Below, in pieces: positions 41,055-54,500 of a stretch of DNA of 64,000 bases (its first letter is position 1; the number at the start of each line of letters is the position of its first letter). Under the pieces are notes generated by a model, which made no database searches, had not been told where the DNA came from, and was given only the letters and a program-made list of their open reading frames with translations. The stretch comes from Mytilus californianus (lineage: Eukaryota; Mollusca; Bivalvia; Mytilida; Mytilidae), in NCBI RefSeq assembly GCF_021869535.1, contig NW_026262741.1, forward strand, positions 186,001 to 250,000, in the 5' to 3' direction. Position numbers and translations under genes: made by a program.

Positions 41055-43399
41055 AATATAAAATTTATCTCCTTCAGAAAAAAATGACAAAAGTATACAT
41101 TTTGATTATTAATCTTTATTCAGAAATAATTAAATATGCAATTTAATGGTGTGTTAATCAACTCACCTTATTTGTCGTCTACACAAAATAATTGTTTTCT
41201 CGGATGGCTCATGCTGTGATACATTTCTGATTGAGGCAGTTGGAGCTTTTAGATGGCAGATGTAGAAAGTCCACTGTAAGTTCAAACTTTCTTTAAACTT
41301 TGTGCTTCTATTATAAAAATTGTGATTACAGCCACACATTTTTATAAGGTTTCTGTTTCAAACATAAAAACAACACCGGAATACAGTTTCATGATACATG
41401 TATCAAATGTTCGACAACAATGTACTTTAATTGGCAATACATACTAAAACTTGATGGCATTTTATGACTTAATTAGCATCAAAGACGCCCATCCATATGA
41501 ACTTTGGTCTTTTAACTCGGCCCCGTATGGTAAGTCTCCAATTTTTAATTGCTTTCTTTTTAGAAATGGATGGCACCGCTTGTTTTTTGGAACTGACTTA
41601 AATTCGGCCAAATTAAAGCTGTTTTCAGTTTTTTCGAGGTAATTAGTCGGTAAAATGGCCAGCAAGAAATGATTCACAGTAATACAACAACATAGGTCAG
41701 TTGATCACCGATATGCTCAAAGACAAGTTCAGAGTAGATGAATTAAAACCTTTCTGTGACAATAGCAAAATGGCGGCAATTCCACGTTGTATCAGTGAAC
41801 CTGATGAATTTAGTTCAAAAAATAACCAACAGGATCTACAATGTTCTCCTTTTTTAACTAAGGTATGGTGGGTGATTTTTTTTCTTTAATTTTCAACCAG
41901 GTTGATTTTTTTTACCGTGGGTGGGGGTCATAAAAAAAGGATTAGTATTGTATTCACATTTAATGGAATTGAACCATTTTTTTTTGCTACCACTGCTAGC
42001 CATTCATTTGACAAATTAGTTTTGTGCATTTCGAAAAGCAGTTAATGGTGGCTTTTGCAGGACTCACTCCTGCGAATGCATAACCTGTCGAACAAAGTTT
42101 ATGTCCTGTTTCTCGCTTCAGTGCTGTATATTTGGCACACAAAACAGTAATACCCTTATGTGACGATTAGCCATTTAAAGTCCTGTTCATATTTATCAGG
42201 TTGGGAACATCCCCTCAAATGAGGGATAACTTCTAAATGTAATGACTATCCTTTTTATGAGGGGTACATTTTAAGAGATACAAATGAGCGCATATTTAAT
42301 TCATTTACAGAAACCTTTCCCAAGGAACTATACATCTATTTGGTATTTCATGGTCAAAACATGTTCAATAATTTTGTAATATTCCTAGACTACTTTTTCA
42401 ACAATACTATGTTGAGGTTTCGTATTATTTGTGTTATTGTGTATCAAAACATACACTAGGTAGGTCCGCTTATAGAGATCAACTGAATTGCCGGTCGGAA
42501 CAATGATGATGGTTTGGATGGGAACATCAATTTAGCCTTGCAACAAGCCATAGCGCATAGAAGGCATGTCTTTTGATTTTATTCTACTCTGTATGACCAG
42601 GAAGTAGTAAGCAAACCAGTTTACAGCTCGCTTAGCCCTTTCATGCACCTTGTCGGACAGGTTTCAAGCATACTGCGGACAGTTTTTCAAATTTTACGGT
42701 TAATACTGACTGGAGATTTATTGGGTAATTAGTGTTGAAAAAAATGATAGCACTCTAAAGATTTCAAGTTCAGGTTCAATCGTCTCAACTGATGGAACTG
42801 TCAGTAGAGGGTACACCCCATAGAAAACTCAACGTAATTAGTTTTACCCAAAAATCGGATAACTGTATCTTCCTTTTTACCTCAAAAATTTGAAAAGTAA
42901 TATGCTGCCAATGTTGCAATTTTTTTAAAACATGCATCAAGGCCGAAAACTTAAATCCAAGCATTTTAACAACGCATATAGGTTCGAAACGAAAGATTTT
43001 GAGCTATTAATTTTAAACGACTATCATATTGAGTGCCAGAGTGTCTGTTGAGATGACCTTGATAGGTTGCTGCAATTTTTTAAGCCTCTATAACAAATAA
43101 ACTAATCCATTATAGTTACCAAACAAAAGTTCACATTTTGAATTGTCTCGTATTTTGCTTTTAATGATTGAATTATATTGACAGTCTTTAATATGATGGT
43201 TTACCTTTATCAATGATCGATGAAATTATGGTCAAGGACAGATGAACTTTGCCAGACAGACATTTATACTATTTATACTATACACCAAATATAGATTATA
43301 TTATAGCCTATTGCTTTTTTCTACAGTGACTGAACCGTAAAAATTGTCTTTCTGAATTATAAAGCCATCAACATCAGATAGTAATACACATGTATCATA
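41055..43399. other. Non-coding stretch
   Basis: No gene supported. Decayed minus-strand SINE text (TTTAGCCTTGCAACA near 42531) lies at about 42455-42560. ORFs at 41451 and 41462 overlap on opposite strands without motifs. Confidence 0.4.
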
Positions 43400-43411
43400 C
43401 TTTTGTTGTAG

Positions 43412-45255
43412 GTGAGACCAAAAATGAACAGTAGTTATATGAGAAGGAAAAAATGTATTGTGAGAAAATATTCTAAGATAATATTTATAAGTGTATATGT
43501 GATCATGATCACTACATGTCGACTTCTTGATAAATTACATGCATATATTGGTGATTTTGAATCTGTTCAAAATTTTGATTTTTCTACCCTATATACCACA
43601 TTGCCTCACATTCTCATTAAGAAAAAATTCACACACCTAATTAAATGGGCATTTAAAAAGTCAGAATGTGAATATATATGTTCAAACTCTTTTAGGTCAT
43701 TTTTTAGTAGCAATAATCAAAAAAACTATGTCAATTGGACATGCTTTGATACTATATATGCCCTTGAATTTTTACTAGATAACATTTTTGTTCGCTTTGG
43801 AGATTCCGTATATCGTCAGGTTATCGGAATTCCAATGGGGACTAACTGTGCACCACTTATTGCGGACCTTTTTTTGTATTGCTACGAGTTACAATTTATG
43901 ACAAAAATCAGCAAAGACCCATCGAAACAACATCTGATACACAAATTTAATAATACTTTTAGATATTTGGATGATATTTTGGCTCTCAATAATGACGACT
44001 TCAGTATGTATACTAAAGAAATTTATCCTGTTGAACTTACTTTAAATAAAGCTAATACTAACAATGACCACTGCCCTTTCCTCGATCTTGATATCTATAT
44101 CATTAAAGGAAAGCTTAATACTAAAATATATGATAAAAGAGATGATTTTTCATTTCCTATCGTTAATTATCCATTTTTAGATGGTGACGTTCCCTTGTCA
44201 CCATCTTACGGTGTTTATATATCTCAACTTGTACGATTCGCTCGTGTATGTAACAATGTTTTAGATTTTAACGAGAGAAATTTATGTATTACTGAAAAAT
44301 TATTACATCAGGGTTTTCGATATCACAAACTAGTCGAAACATTTACTAAATTTTATCATCGGTATAAGGACATCATTCGTAAATATAGCTCAACATGCAG
44401 ACTTCTTATACGTTCAGGTATTTCACATCCAATTTTTTATGGAAATATTCTTTATAAAGCACAAAAATGTCAGTATTCACCTCTGAAGCTAACAAAACCT
44501 TTAAATAGACTTATTAAGAAGGGATATAGTTACGATACTGTTGTCAGGTCATTAAAGATTGCATATTTTGGCGTTAATATTGATTCACTTATAGGGTCTT
44601 TGCATCGGCACTAAACACATTTATTTAAAAACCAGTTGTTGGCATGACACGGGTTATGTTCTTCTCATATATGTTATGATGGTATGATACTAAACCCCTA
44701 ACGGGAAGGATTGTGCCTGATATTCATATGATGAAGACATAATCTTTCAATCAGTTTAATTGAAGTCTGGAGCTGGCATGTCAGTTAACTGCTAGTAGTC
44801 TGTTGTTATATTTGTATTATTGTCATTTTGTTTATTTTCTTTGGTTACATCTTCTGACATCAGACTCGGACTTCTCTTGAACTGAATTTTAATGTGCGTA
44901 TTGTTATGCGTTTACTTTTCTACATTGACTAGAGGTATAGGGGGAGGGTTGAGATCTCATAAACATGTTTAACCCCGCCGCATTTTTGCGCCTGTCCCAA
45001 GTCAGGAGCTTCTAGCCTTTGTTAGTCTTGTATTATTTTTAATTTTAGTTTCTTGTGTACAATTTGGAGTTTAGTATGGCGTTCATTATCACTGAACTAG
45101 TATATATTTGTTTAGGGGCCAGCTGAAGGACGCCTCCGGGTGCGGGAATTTCTCGCTGCATTGAAGACCTGTTGGTGACCTTCTGCTGTTGTCGGTTCTA
45201 TGGTCGGGTTGTTGTCTCTTTGACACATTCCCCATTTCCATTCTCAATTTTATTC
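43412..45255 (+). mobile_element. Penelope-like element: RT ORF and 3' tail
   Basis: The 400-codon frame (ATG at 43424) has the RT palm motifs NFDFSTLYTTLP, GIPMGTNCAPLIADLF and FRYLDDILAL, then CPFLDLDIYI and a conserved C-terminus with YGVYISQLVRFARVC. This is the order of Penelope-like RTs. No GIY-YIG endonuclease is present, so the copy is 5' incomplete or from an endonuclease-lacking lineage. The RT frame is open to TAA 44612. After it, ~640 bp of 3' sequence runs to about 45255. It includes minus-strand text GAGACAACAACCCGACCAT and GGGACAGGCGCAAAAATGC, typical of the element's 3' region. It is inserted next to the coding remnant at 45290-45841. Confidence 0.82.
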
Positions 45256-45289
45256 TATATAGGCAATAAATAAAATAATTTACCACGCA

Positions 45290-45841
45290 TGACTTTTCTT
45301 TCATTTCTTTGGAGAAAGCATGTTGATGATTTTGGACGATTGTTCCCTCAAATACTTTGAAACATTTAAGATGGTTGACAAGCAAGGTAGCTATAAGACT
45401 ATTATGTCCTCCCGTAAACCTGATATGTCATCTGCATTCGGTAGAAAATCATTATTTCCAACATCTACCAGATTCCCTATTTGTAATGTGTCAGGGAGAT
45501 GCTCACAGTTGACTGTCCTTTACAGCCATTAATTGGACATAATGTTTGAGCATATTCTGGTGGTCTTGAGTCATGTCCCTTACTTTGAGATGAAAATCTA
45601 AATTATCCAGGTTAAACCTATAGGCAGGACTCAAATTGTCATGTGGTTTGTCTACACATTCAGGATTATTCTTGGAATATGAATGATCATTCATGCTAGT
45701 ATGAGTATTATTCTCAAGTTTGGTGTATGAGTGATCATTAGGTTTAGCTGTATTCTGACACACATTTTCTTCAAGAGATTTTTTCATGCGCTGAACTGCT
45801 TGATCAGCAAAATCTTTAATCCTATGAAGGTCTTTATTCAT
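45290..45841 (-). pseudogene. Remnant of a multi-copy protein, unidentified
   Basis: The minus frame 45841-45503 has FNLDNLDFHLKVRDMTQDHQ and KHYVQLMAVKDSQL. After a stop, coding-like text continues with NDFLPNADDISGLREDI. The block 'LDNLDFHVKVRDMT..HQN..KH.VQLMAV' is one I recall from multi-copy, probably transposon-derived, proteins of molluscs and cnidarians; no function is known to me. Confidence 0.5.
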
Positions 45842-48810
45842 AGTGGCATATGATGTTATACAATTATCAATAGAGAAATTGACCGATGTAAGGTTACATC
45901 TAATAAAATTATCTGAAAAACAATTGCCTATTTAAGGTAATATCTAATACATTTTCTTAAAACGTGGTTGAATCTTGTAAAATCTAATCTTATAAAGTTA
46001 TCTTGAAAAAATGACCGATTAATGGTAACATTTAATACAATGGTTAAAAAGAGGTCAAATTTACTGTAAAATGTAGTAAAATTGTCAATACAGCAGAAGC
46101 AGGTTTGCTGTTACATTTTATACAAATATCTATAAAATATGCTCGATTTAAGGTTAGATCTAATGCAATTATAAAAAAAAGTGGTAAAATTTGCTGAAAA
46201 ATGTATTATTCTCGTAAAGCTGTGATTGGTTTTTTTTACTACAAAAATCTATAAAAAATGGTTAATTTCATTGTTAAATTTAGTATAATTATCAATAAAG
46301 AAAGTGACCAACTGAAGGTTATATCTAGAACAATTGTCTATAAAAAGTAGTTGAATCTTGTTGAGTAAAATATAATTAATAATAAAGAAAGTGGTCGATT
46401 GATTTTTTCATCTTAAACAATAATTTATAAAAAAAATGATCGATTTAATTTAACATCTAATACATTTTCTTAAAAAATGGTTGAATTTTGTAAAACCAAA
46501 ATGTAATAAAGAAAAAGTGGTCTATTTAAGGTCACATCTAATAAAGTTAACTGCAAAAAATGACTAATTTAGGGTAACATCTAATACAATAATGAAAAAA
46601 AGTGGCAAAATTTACTGTAAAATGTATTAAAATCATCAATAAAGCACCGGCAGGTTTTGCTGTTACAACTTATTCGATTATCCATAAAATATGGGCGATT
46701 TAAGGTTAGATGTAATTCAATTATCAAAAAAGTGGAAACATTAACTAAAACATGTTGCAAAATTCTCAATAGAACTGTTGTTGGTTCAAGATTACCTATA
46801 GTACAACTATCAATACAAATTTGTTGAATTCATTTTAAAATGAAGTAAAATAGTCAATAAAGAAAGTGACCGATGTAAGGTTATATCTAATACAATTATC
46901 TATAACTATGAATCTTGTAAAGTGATATACAATAAAGAAAGTGGCCGATTGAATATGTCATCTGATATAATTATCTATAAGACAAGGTCAATATAAGGTA
47001 ACATGTAGTAAAATTGTCAATACAGCAGAAGCAGGTTTGCTGTTACATTTTATACAAATATCTATAAAATATGCTCGATTTAAGGTTAGATCTAATGCAA
47101 TTATAAAAAAAGTGGTAACATTTGCTGAAAAATGTATTATTCTCGTAAAGCTGTGGTTGTTTTTTTTTACTACAAAAATCTATAAAAAATGGTTGATTTC
47201 ATTGTTAAATTTAGTATAATTATCAATAAAGAAAGTGACCAATTAAAGGTTACATCTAGTACAATTGTCTATAAAAAGGAGTTGAATCTTGTTGAGTAAA
47301 ATATAAGTAATAATAAAGAAAGTGGTCCATTGATTTTTTCATCTTAAACAATAATTTATAAACAAATGATCGATTTAATTTAACATCTAATACATATTCT
47401 TAAAAAATGGGGTTGAATTTTGTAAAACCAAAATGTAATACCATTATCAAAAGAAAAAGTGGCCTATTTAAGGTCATATCTAATAAAGTTAACTGCAAAA
47501 AATGACTAATTTAGGGTAACATCTAATACAATAATGAAAAAAAGTGGCCACATTTACTGTAAAATGTATTAAAATCATCAATAAAGCAGCGGCAGGTTTT
47601 GCTGTTACAACTAATTTGATTATCCATAAAATATGGGCGATTTAAGGTTAGATCTAATTCAATTATCAAAAAAGTGGAAAAATTAACTAAAAAATGTTAC
47701 AAAATTCTCAATAGAACTGTGGTTGGTTCAAGATTACCTATAATACAACTATCAATACAAATTTGTTGAATTCATTTTAAAATAAGGTAAAATAGTCAAT
47801 AAAGAAAGTGACCGATGTAAGGTTATATCTAATACACTTATCTATAACTATGAATCTTGTATAGGGATATACAAATAAGAAAGTGGCCGATTTAATATAT
47901 CATCTATTATCTCAAAGACAAGGTCGATTTAAGGTAACATCTCATATCTTATCTATAAAAAGTGGTTGAATCTTGTAAAATGTTAAACAATTATCAATAA
48001 AGAAAGTGACCGATTTAAGGTTACATCTAATAAAATTATCTGAAAAAAATTGCCGATTTAAGGTAATATCTAATACATTTTCTTAAAAAGTGGTTGAATC
48101 TTGTAAAATCTATTCTTATAAAATTATCTTGAAAAAATGACCGATTGATGGTAACATCTAATACAGTAAAAAAAATTGGTCAAATTTACTGTAAAATGTA
48201 GTAAAATTGTCAATAAAGCAGTTGCAGGTTTGCTGTTACATTTTAAACAATTATCTATAAAATATGGTCGATTTAAGGTTACATCTTGTACAATTATCAA
48301 AAAAGTGGTAAGATTTACTGAAAAATGTATAATTCTCGTAAAGCATCTTTAAATTCCTCATTATATAAAACCTTGAGAATTATCGGGTTTTTAATTTTAG
48401 TATGTTGTATAGCTTGTAAGCATGAAAGTGAATCAGAACATATTATAAATTTAGATTTGTCTAAAGTAGCAATTAATTTAAAAGCTAAAATTATTGCCTT
48501 TGCTTCAGCAGTAAAATATTGATGCGGCAGATGACAAACGGAAAAATTTGGTCGATTTAAGTTAACATCTATTACATTTTCTTAAAAAATGGCTGAATCT
48601 TGTAAAATGTAATATCTTTATCAATAGAGAAAGTGGCCGATTTAAGGTTACATCTAATAAGTTATCTGGAATAAAATACCAATTTCAGGTGATATCTTAT
48701 ACATTATCGTAAACAGTGGTTGAATATTGTACAATGTAATACAATTATCATTACAGAAAGTGGCCGTTTAAAGGTTATTTATAACTATGAATCTTGTAAA
48801 CCTATTAATT
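45842..48810. repeat. AT-rich tandem repeat with ~934-bp higher-order unit
   Basis: Diverged ~60-90 bp modules such as AAAGAAAGTGACCGATTTAAGG, ATCTAATACATTTTCTTAAAA and GTTGAATCTTGTAAAATG recur throughout. Longer units repeat at about 46081 and 47015 (GTCAATACAGCAGAAGCAGG). A partial third, more diverged unit starts at about 48207. A LINE fragment is embedded at 48335-48545. No genes are called here. Confidence 0.85.
48335..48545 (-). mobile_element. LINE RNase H fragment in the tandem repeat
   Basis: Minus-strand match to 52270-52475 of the LINE, covering the RNase H region (landmark ATAGCTTGTAAGCATGAAAG on the plus strand). Confidence 0.85.
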
Positions 48811-49157
48811 ACTTTTTACCTTAATTATTTATCCCTTATTTTTTTATCAACTATGTATTTGTGTAAGCGTAATTTCATTCCACCGTGTATTTATCCCGGG
48901 TAACTGTTTTACACTAGTGAGTATAGGACGTAAATAGCGTGAAAGCGTCGATATTGATATCGTTATTTTGTTTTATATTGTTGTTTCGTTTTTATAAGAC
49001 CGGTTTATTGTTTACATAAATAAATAGATTAAAATTAAATATATTCATGGAACCAGTTTAATTAATCTGAAACATCTATCTAGCGTTTTATGATACAGTA
49101 TCAAATGTCGTAGAACATAAAATTTAATTTGACGGGGTGTTCACAAGAACCTCCGAA
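48811..49157. other. Non-coding stretch
   Basis: No supported feature. Confidence 0.4.
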
Positions 49158-49367
49158 ATGGACGAGAAGGAGTATGAAACAATTCTTCGATATCTCAAAG
49201 TGCAAAAATCACCTGAAAATTCTAGTGAAAATGAGAAAAGAAGAATCAGGGCAAAAACGGACTTATTTGTTATTGAAGCACATGAAGGAATATATTATAT
49301 GTATACAAAAAATGAAGGAAAGGCAGTTGTTACGTATTCCTGGTATAAAAGTTGGGTCTTGTATTAG
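49158..49367 (+). CDS. Short ORF like an integrase zinc-binding N-terminus (KRBA2/Ginger type)
   Basis: ATG 49158, 69 codons: MDEKEYETILRYLKVQK, NEKRRIRAKTDLFVIEAHEG, IYYMYTKNEGKAVV. The pattern 'ML.YL..G.YP...SKN.KR..R.KA..F...DG.LYY' precedes the H2C2 finger of Ginger-type integrases and KRBA2-like genes. Only this start is present, so it is a fragment or a first exon. Confidence 0.4.
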   Translation: MDEKEYETILRYLKVQKSPENSSENEKRRIRAKTDLFVIEAHEGIYYMYTKNEGKAVVTYSWYKSWVLY

Positions 49368-49562
49368 AATATGATGTTGGAATTGATCCATTAAAACCTT
49401 TGTTTCCTAGCATAACAAAAATCATACTTGGTACAACTTTTGAACTTAGATAATCGGCCACGAGCTTAAAATTACGGAACGCAAGGAAACGAAATTTACC
49501 TAAATGCAAAATAAAACAAAACGAAATTACTATGAAGTGAAAGTTTCTTTCATCCTACAGAT

Positions 49563-49862
49563 ATGAATCGCCGTGCTAATTCGGAACACTCAGACAGAAC
49601 AATGAACAATTTACCATCTGTGGTGTTACACCAGTTTGGTATAAAGCATGATGAATTTAGAAATTTGTCTACAGATGGAAAACAATCCAACGGACAAATA
49701 CTTGCCTTTTTTCCTGACATCACATCAAACAATTTTACTGAAAAAAATATCGCAGAAATATGGGTTTTACGTTCCAAAAAAAATTTAAAAAATGACCACT
49801 ATTATCAACTCATTATCAAGTACGAAGAGAGAAATTTTGCAATCTATGGCATCAGTATTTAA
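49563..49862 (+). CDS. Unidentified ORF, possibly an exon
   Basis: An acceptor-like TTTCATCCTACAG ends at 49560, directly before ATG 49563. The 99-codon frame (MNRRANSEHSDRTMNNL to FAIYGISI) has no recognised domain. An unrelated minus ORF overlaps it almost completely. Confidence 0.3.
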   Translation: MNRRANSEHSDRTMNNLPSVVLHQFGIKHDEFRNLSTDGKQSNGQILAFFPDITSNNFTEKNIAEIWVLRSKKNLKNDHYYQLIIKYEERNFAIYGISI

Positions 49863-51392
49863 TCCTGTAGGATTTTTTTTCACCTGTTACGTTGTTTGGA
49901 AAAATGTTATTTAGTAAAATGTTGAATAGTATTTCAGTTGTCCAATACTGACTGCGACGTATGGAAAAAAATTGCCTTTGACATCAAACAAATACAAACA
50001 CATTCTTTTGAATTAAGATAGCCAGTGTACATGTCGTTTTCTTTGTTTTGTGATGCATCAACAAGGGCTTATGATTGTGCTATTTATTTGCGTCAGGAAA
50101 CAGACAATCTTGTCGTGCAAACTTGATATTTTGGAATTAGCACTCCGCAATTAAAACTTCTTGTCGTTATTATTGGAGTGAAATGCTTAACATTTGTTGA
50201 AAGTCATCATAAAATAACCACAGAAGAAAACTGTATCGACAAAATGGTAGCGTGTCACTCATAGGATAGAGTTGAAGAAACAAATGTTATTGTGTAAAGA
50301 AAATCAGACAATGTACCGATACAGCTATGTAACAACCAATATAAGATCATATAAATCCAGTCTACGTTGCAAGCCGTGGAATACATTTAAGTGAAATTCT
50401 ATCGAGCAATATATGGTGGAATGGCCTTTGTTTGCTTCAGCATTCACACGATCAATGGCCAACTTGGTCTTATGATTTAACAGTTGAAAACGATAACCTA
50501 TTGAGATTTATAAACACGTGTTCGGATTAAATATAAAACAACTTCCATTTTCTCAGGTGCATATTATCAAGATTAACCAAAAACGAGGGGTTGAGGTCGT
50601 TTCGATCATTTCGAAAGAAAACTCCTCTTAATCAAATCAAATCACTCTGGAACAATAGGGTTATGTGATACTCGGTATCCTCACAAAACTCATTCAAAAG
50701 ATTACTTAAGTTACACTTACGTGTCCTGATAATAACAGGTGTAGGGCCAATCATTCAATTTTACCAAGGACTTAGACATATGAATGATGGGATGCCCAAA
50801 ACGCTCCTGTAATTAATGAACCGGAGTTCAGTATTTTTGTGATTTTACTCTTTACTACATTGTCACAACACAAAATGCCAACGATGGATTGTTTCCTTGA
50901 GATTCCAAAATGAAAAATTTCAATAACATATTCTAGTAATAAATCATAAATCATGTCGATAAACTGAAATCAGTTGATTTGAGAAACTTTAAAACTTGAT
51001 CATATGACCGCAGTAAATAGTTTGAGTTATTAGTCTATTTATAGCATTGGACAAATATTAATTGGGTTTTTTATCTGGGTTGAAAAAAGTTCATAAAATT
51101 TTGGATCAGCTCCAGCAGAAATTTTATTTACTTGATACGAAGTTGGCAGATATTGAAAAGAAGAATGAGATTAAACTGCAGGAAACTAAAAACCGGGACA
51201 ATTTAACATTGTCTTGTTTATAAAAGAAACGAATGACAGAATACAGATCTACTTAAATATGAATTCAAATAATAATTCACTAATTAGACTGTCCCAAACA
51301 TACTGAACAATTGTCGGAAGAAGGAACATAATCAACACAAATACTTGCATAGTAAATTACAGGCTAGACAAAGTGGTGCCCCGCATTCCATT
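49863..51392. other. Non-coding stretch
   Basis: No gene supported on either strand. Confidence 0.4.
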
Positions 51393-51528
51393 CTGATGAT
51401 TGATTGATTGTTGTTTGCTTTACGCCGCATTAGCACAGAAAGGCTATATCGCGGCGAGAGCTAATTCGAATATTATAACAATTTCAGGTATATTTTTAAA
51501 ATCAGACAAAAGGTCTTTCATTGATTGA
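51393..51528 (-). mobile_element. Truncated LINE 3' end, directly next to the long LINE
   Basis: A ~135-bp copy of the LINE 3' end (GATTGATTGATTGTTGTTTGC, ATATCGCGGCGAGAGCTAAT), followed by the 3' end of the longer copy in the same orientation. Confidence 0.8.
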
Positions 51529-54500
51529 TTGATTGTTGGTTGCTTTACGCCTCATTAGCACAACAAGGCTATATCGCGGCGAGAGCTAATTCGAATATTT
51601 TTTACAATTTAAAGCATATTCTTAAAATCAGACAAAAGGCCCTTCAATAAACTAAAATTCTAGATTAAAGCAAATTGATTATTTACAAATAAAAATGAAC
51701 ATTAAGATAACGTGATAAAAATTAAAATCGTTTTAAATATAACAACATTTTTTATATTTTATAATATATTCCAACTTCTTTTAAGAATGAAACAATATTT
51801 GTAAATGGAACATTATTAAATATATCATACATATTATTGACATTGAAATGCTTCTTCCGAATATCAGCAAAGTCAATACAATTAATTAAAACATGTTTAA
51901 TAGTATACTTGCAGTTGCAAGGTGCACATTGTGGTTCATCTTCATTTTTTAAAAGATACTCGTGTGTCACTCTAGTATGACCAATTCGGCATCTAGAAAT
52001 AACACACTGATCTTTTCTGCACATTAAATTATTAAAAGGTTTACCTAAATTAGGTTTAATTTCTTGTAATTTGTTACCATCTCTCTTACTCCATTCATTT
52101 TTCAAAATATTAAAAACATATTCTCTAATATTAGATTTAAAATCAGTATATGGTATATCACAGTTAGATAAAGTGTCACCCAGGGCATTCTTTGCCTCAA
52201 GGTCTACAGCTGTGTTTCCATGGATTCCAACATGACTCGGCACCCATAGAAATATTATTTCTTTTAAGAAGAATTTTTAAATTCCTCATTACATATAAAA
52301 TTTTGAGAATTGTCGGGTTTTTAATTTTAGGATTTTGTATAGCTTGTAAGCATGAAAGTGAATCAGAACATATAATAAATTTGGATTTATCTGAAGAAGC
52401 AATAAATTTCAAAGCCAAAATTATCGCTTCTGCTTCAGCAGTAAAGATAGATGCAGCAGATGGCAAACGGAGAGTTGCAGCTCTGTCCCTGAAGACAACA
52501 ACAGATGCAACTCTGTCACCATCTTTTGATCCATCAGTATAGACAGTTGAAAAATCTGAATAATTGGCTTTAATTTCAGCATAGTGTTGCTGAATTAAAA
52601 GAGGATTTGTTTCATTTTTATTGTGTTTACGGAGATCAAATATCATTTTTGGTTTGGAAGTTCCCATGGAGGACATTTGCAAGTTTCAACTTGAGCAACA
52701 GATTTTAAATCGAAAGTAGCTTAATGTGGTTTTAAACGTATACCTAACTGAGGAATTTTATTTTCATGTTTTGCAAAAAATATCTTCATAAATTGGATTA
52801 AAAACACAGTTGTAAGCAGGATTATCTGAATAGGCTTTTAGTTTGACAGCATATTGAAGTCCAAGCTTCAAACGTCTGTCAAAAAGTGAATGCTCATCAG
52901 CCTCTAAATACAAACTCTCAACTGGTGAGGTTTTAAAGGCGCCAAGACAGAGACGCAAACCCTGGTGATGCACAGCATCAATAATCTGTATGTAGGACTT
53001 CCGTGCAGAGCCATACACTAAAGAGCCATAATCTAGTTTGGATCTAACTAGAGATCTATATAAATTAAGTAAAATGTTGCGATCAGCACCCCAGTCGGTG
53101 CTGCCGACAACTTTTAAAATATCTAATGCTTTTAAACATCTTGATTTTAACATTTTGATATGGGGGAGAAAGGTTAATTTTTTTTTTTTCAAAAACTAAC
53201 CCTAGAAATTTGGTTTCATCAACCATTTTAATTGGGTTTCCATATAAAGTGAGTTCTGGATCAAGATGCAATTTCCTTTTGTTACAGTAATGCATCCCAA
53301 TCGTTTTAGATGAGGAAATTTAAAACCATTTTCTGAGGCCCATTTTTCGATTCTTCAGAGACACAGTTGCAATTGGCGTTCTATGTTGTTCATGTTTTTT
53401 GCCTCTATAACATATTAAAAAATCATCAACGTACAATGAGCCTTCAATATTACTTTTTAAAACTTCAACAAGGCTGTTAATTTTAAGACTAAATAATGTC
53501 AAAGACAAAATACTGCCCTGAGGGACACCCATCTCTTGATCATACAGATTAGACATGGTTGAATTAACTCTAACATTAAATTGTCTGTTAGAAAGAAAAT
53601 TAGAAAAAAAATTTGGCATATTGCCTTTAAAACCCATATCAAAAAAGATCTTTTAAAATACCATACTTCCACGTAGTGTCCTAGGCTTTTTCAAGATCGA
53701 AAAAGACCGACACCACATGTTCATTTTTCGCAAAACCATTACGGACAAATGATTCGAAACGAACAAGATGATCAAGAGTACTGCGACCCTGTCGGAATCC
53801 ACACTGGATATTGGCTAATAGCCCATTTGATTCCAGGAACCATACAAGGCGATCATTGACCATCCGTTCTAGTGTTTTACAGACACAACTGGTAAGAGCA
53901 ATTGGTCGATAATTAATAGGATCCGTGTGATCTTTACTTGGTTTTGGAATAGGCACGACGGTTGCAAGCTTCCAAATTGATGGTAAATCACCAGATTTCC
54001 AGATTTTATTCATGAGCTGCAAAAGAGCTTCCAGCGAAGAATCTGGCAGGTGTTTTAAGAGTTGATAGTGAATATTATCAGGCCCACAAGCTGTATCATG
54101 GGCTTTTGACATAGATGTTTTGAGTTCTTCCAGAGAAAAGTTTATTATAATTTTCACCATTTTTCGATTTAAAGTTCAACTTCATTTTTTTAACTTTTTT
54201 AAAATCTTCCCTGTAGTTGTTAGAAGAAGATTTCGCAAAAGTTACACCAAGCTTGTTGGCAATATCTTTTTCAGATGTTAATAAATTATTGCCATCTTTC
54301 AAATGTTTTACCGTGGCTTTAGAATTTTTACATTTTATCTTTTGTATCATGTTCCATACTTTTGTCATCGGAGTGCGAGATGTTATCCCAGAGACAATTT
54401 TTTTCCAAGACGTACGTCGTGCTTGCCTGCAAGTCCGCCGTGCCTTAGCAAGAAAAATACGGAAATTACTTAAGTTTTCCGTCGTAGGATGTTGATTGAA

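Noticed and set aside
48325-48522. 65-codon plus ORF with a signal-peptide-like start
   Set aside because: It is the antisense of a LINE RNase H fragment; the same happens at 52192-52542.
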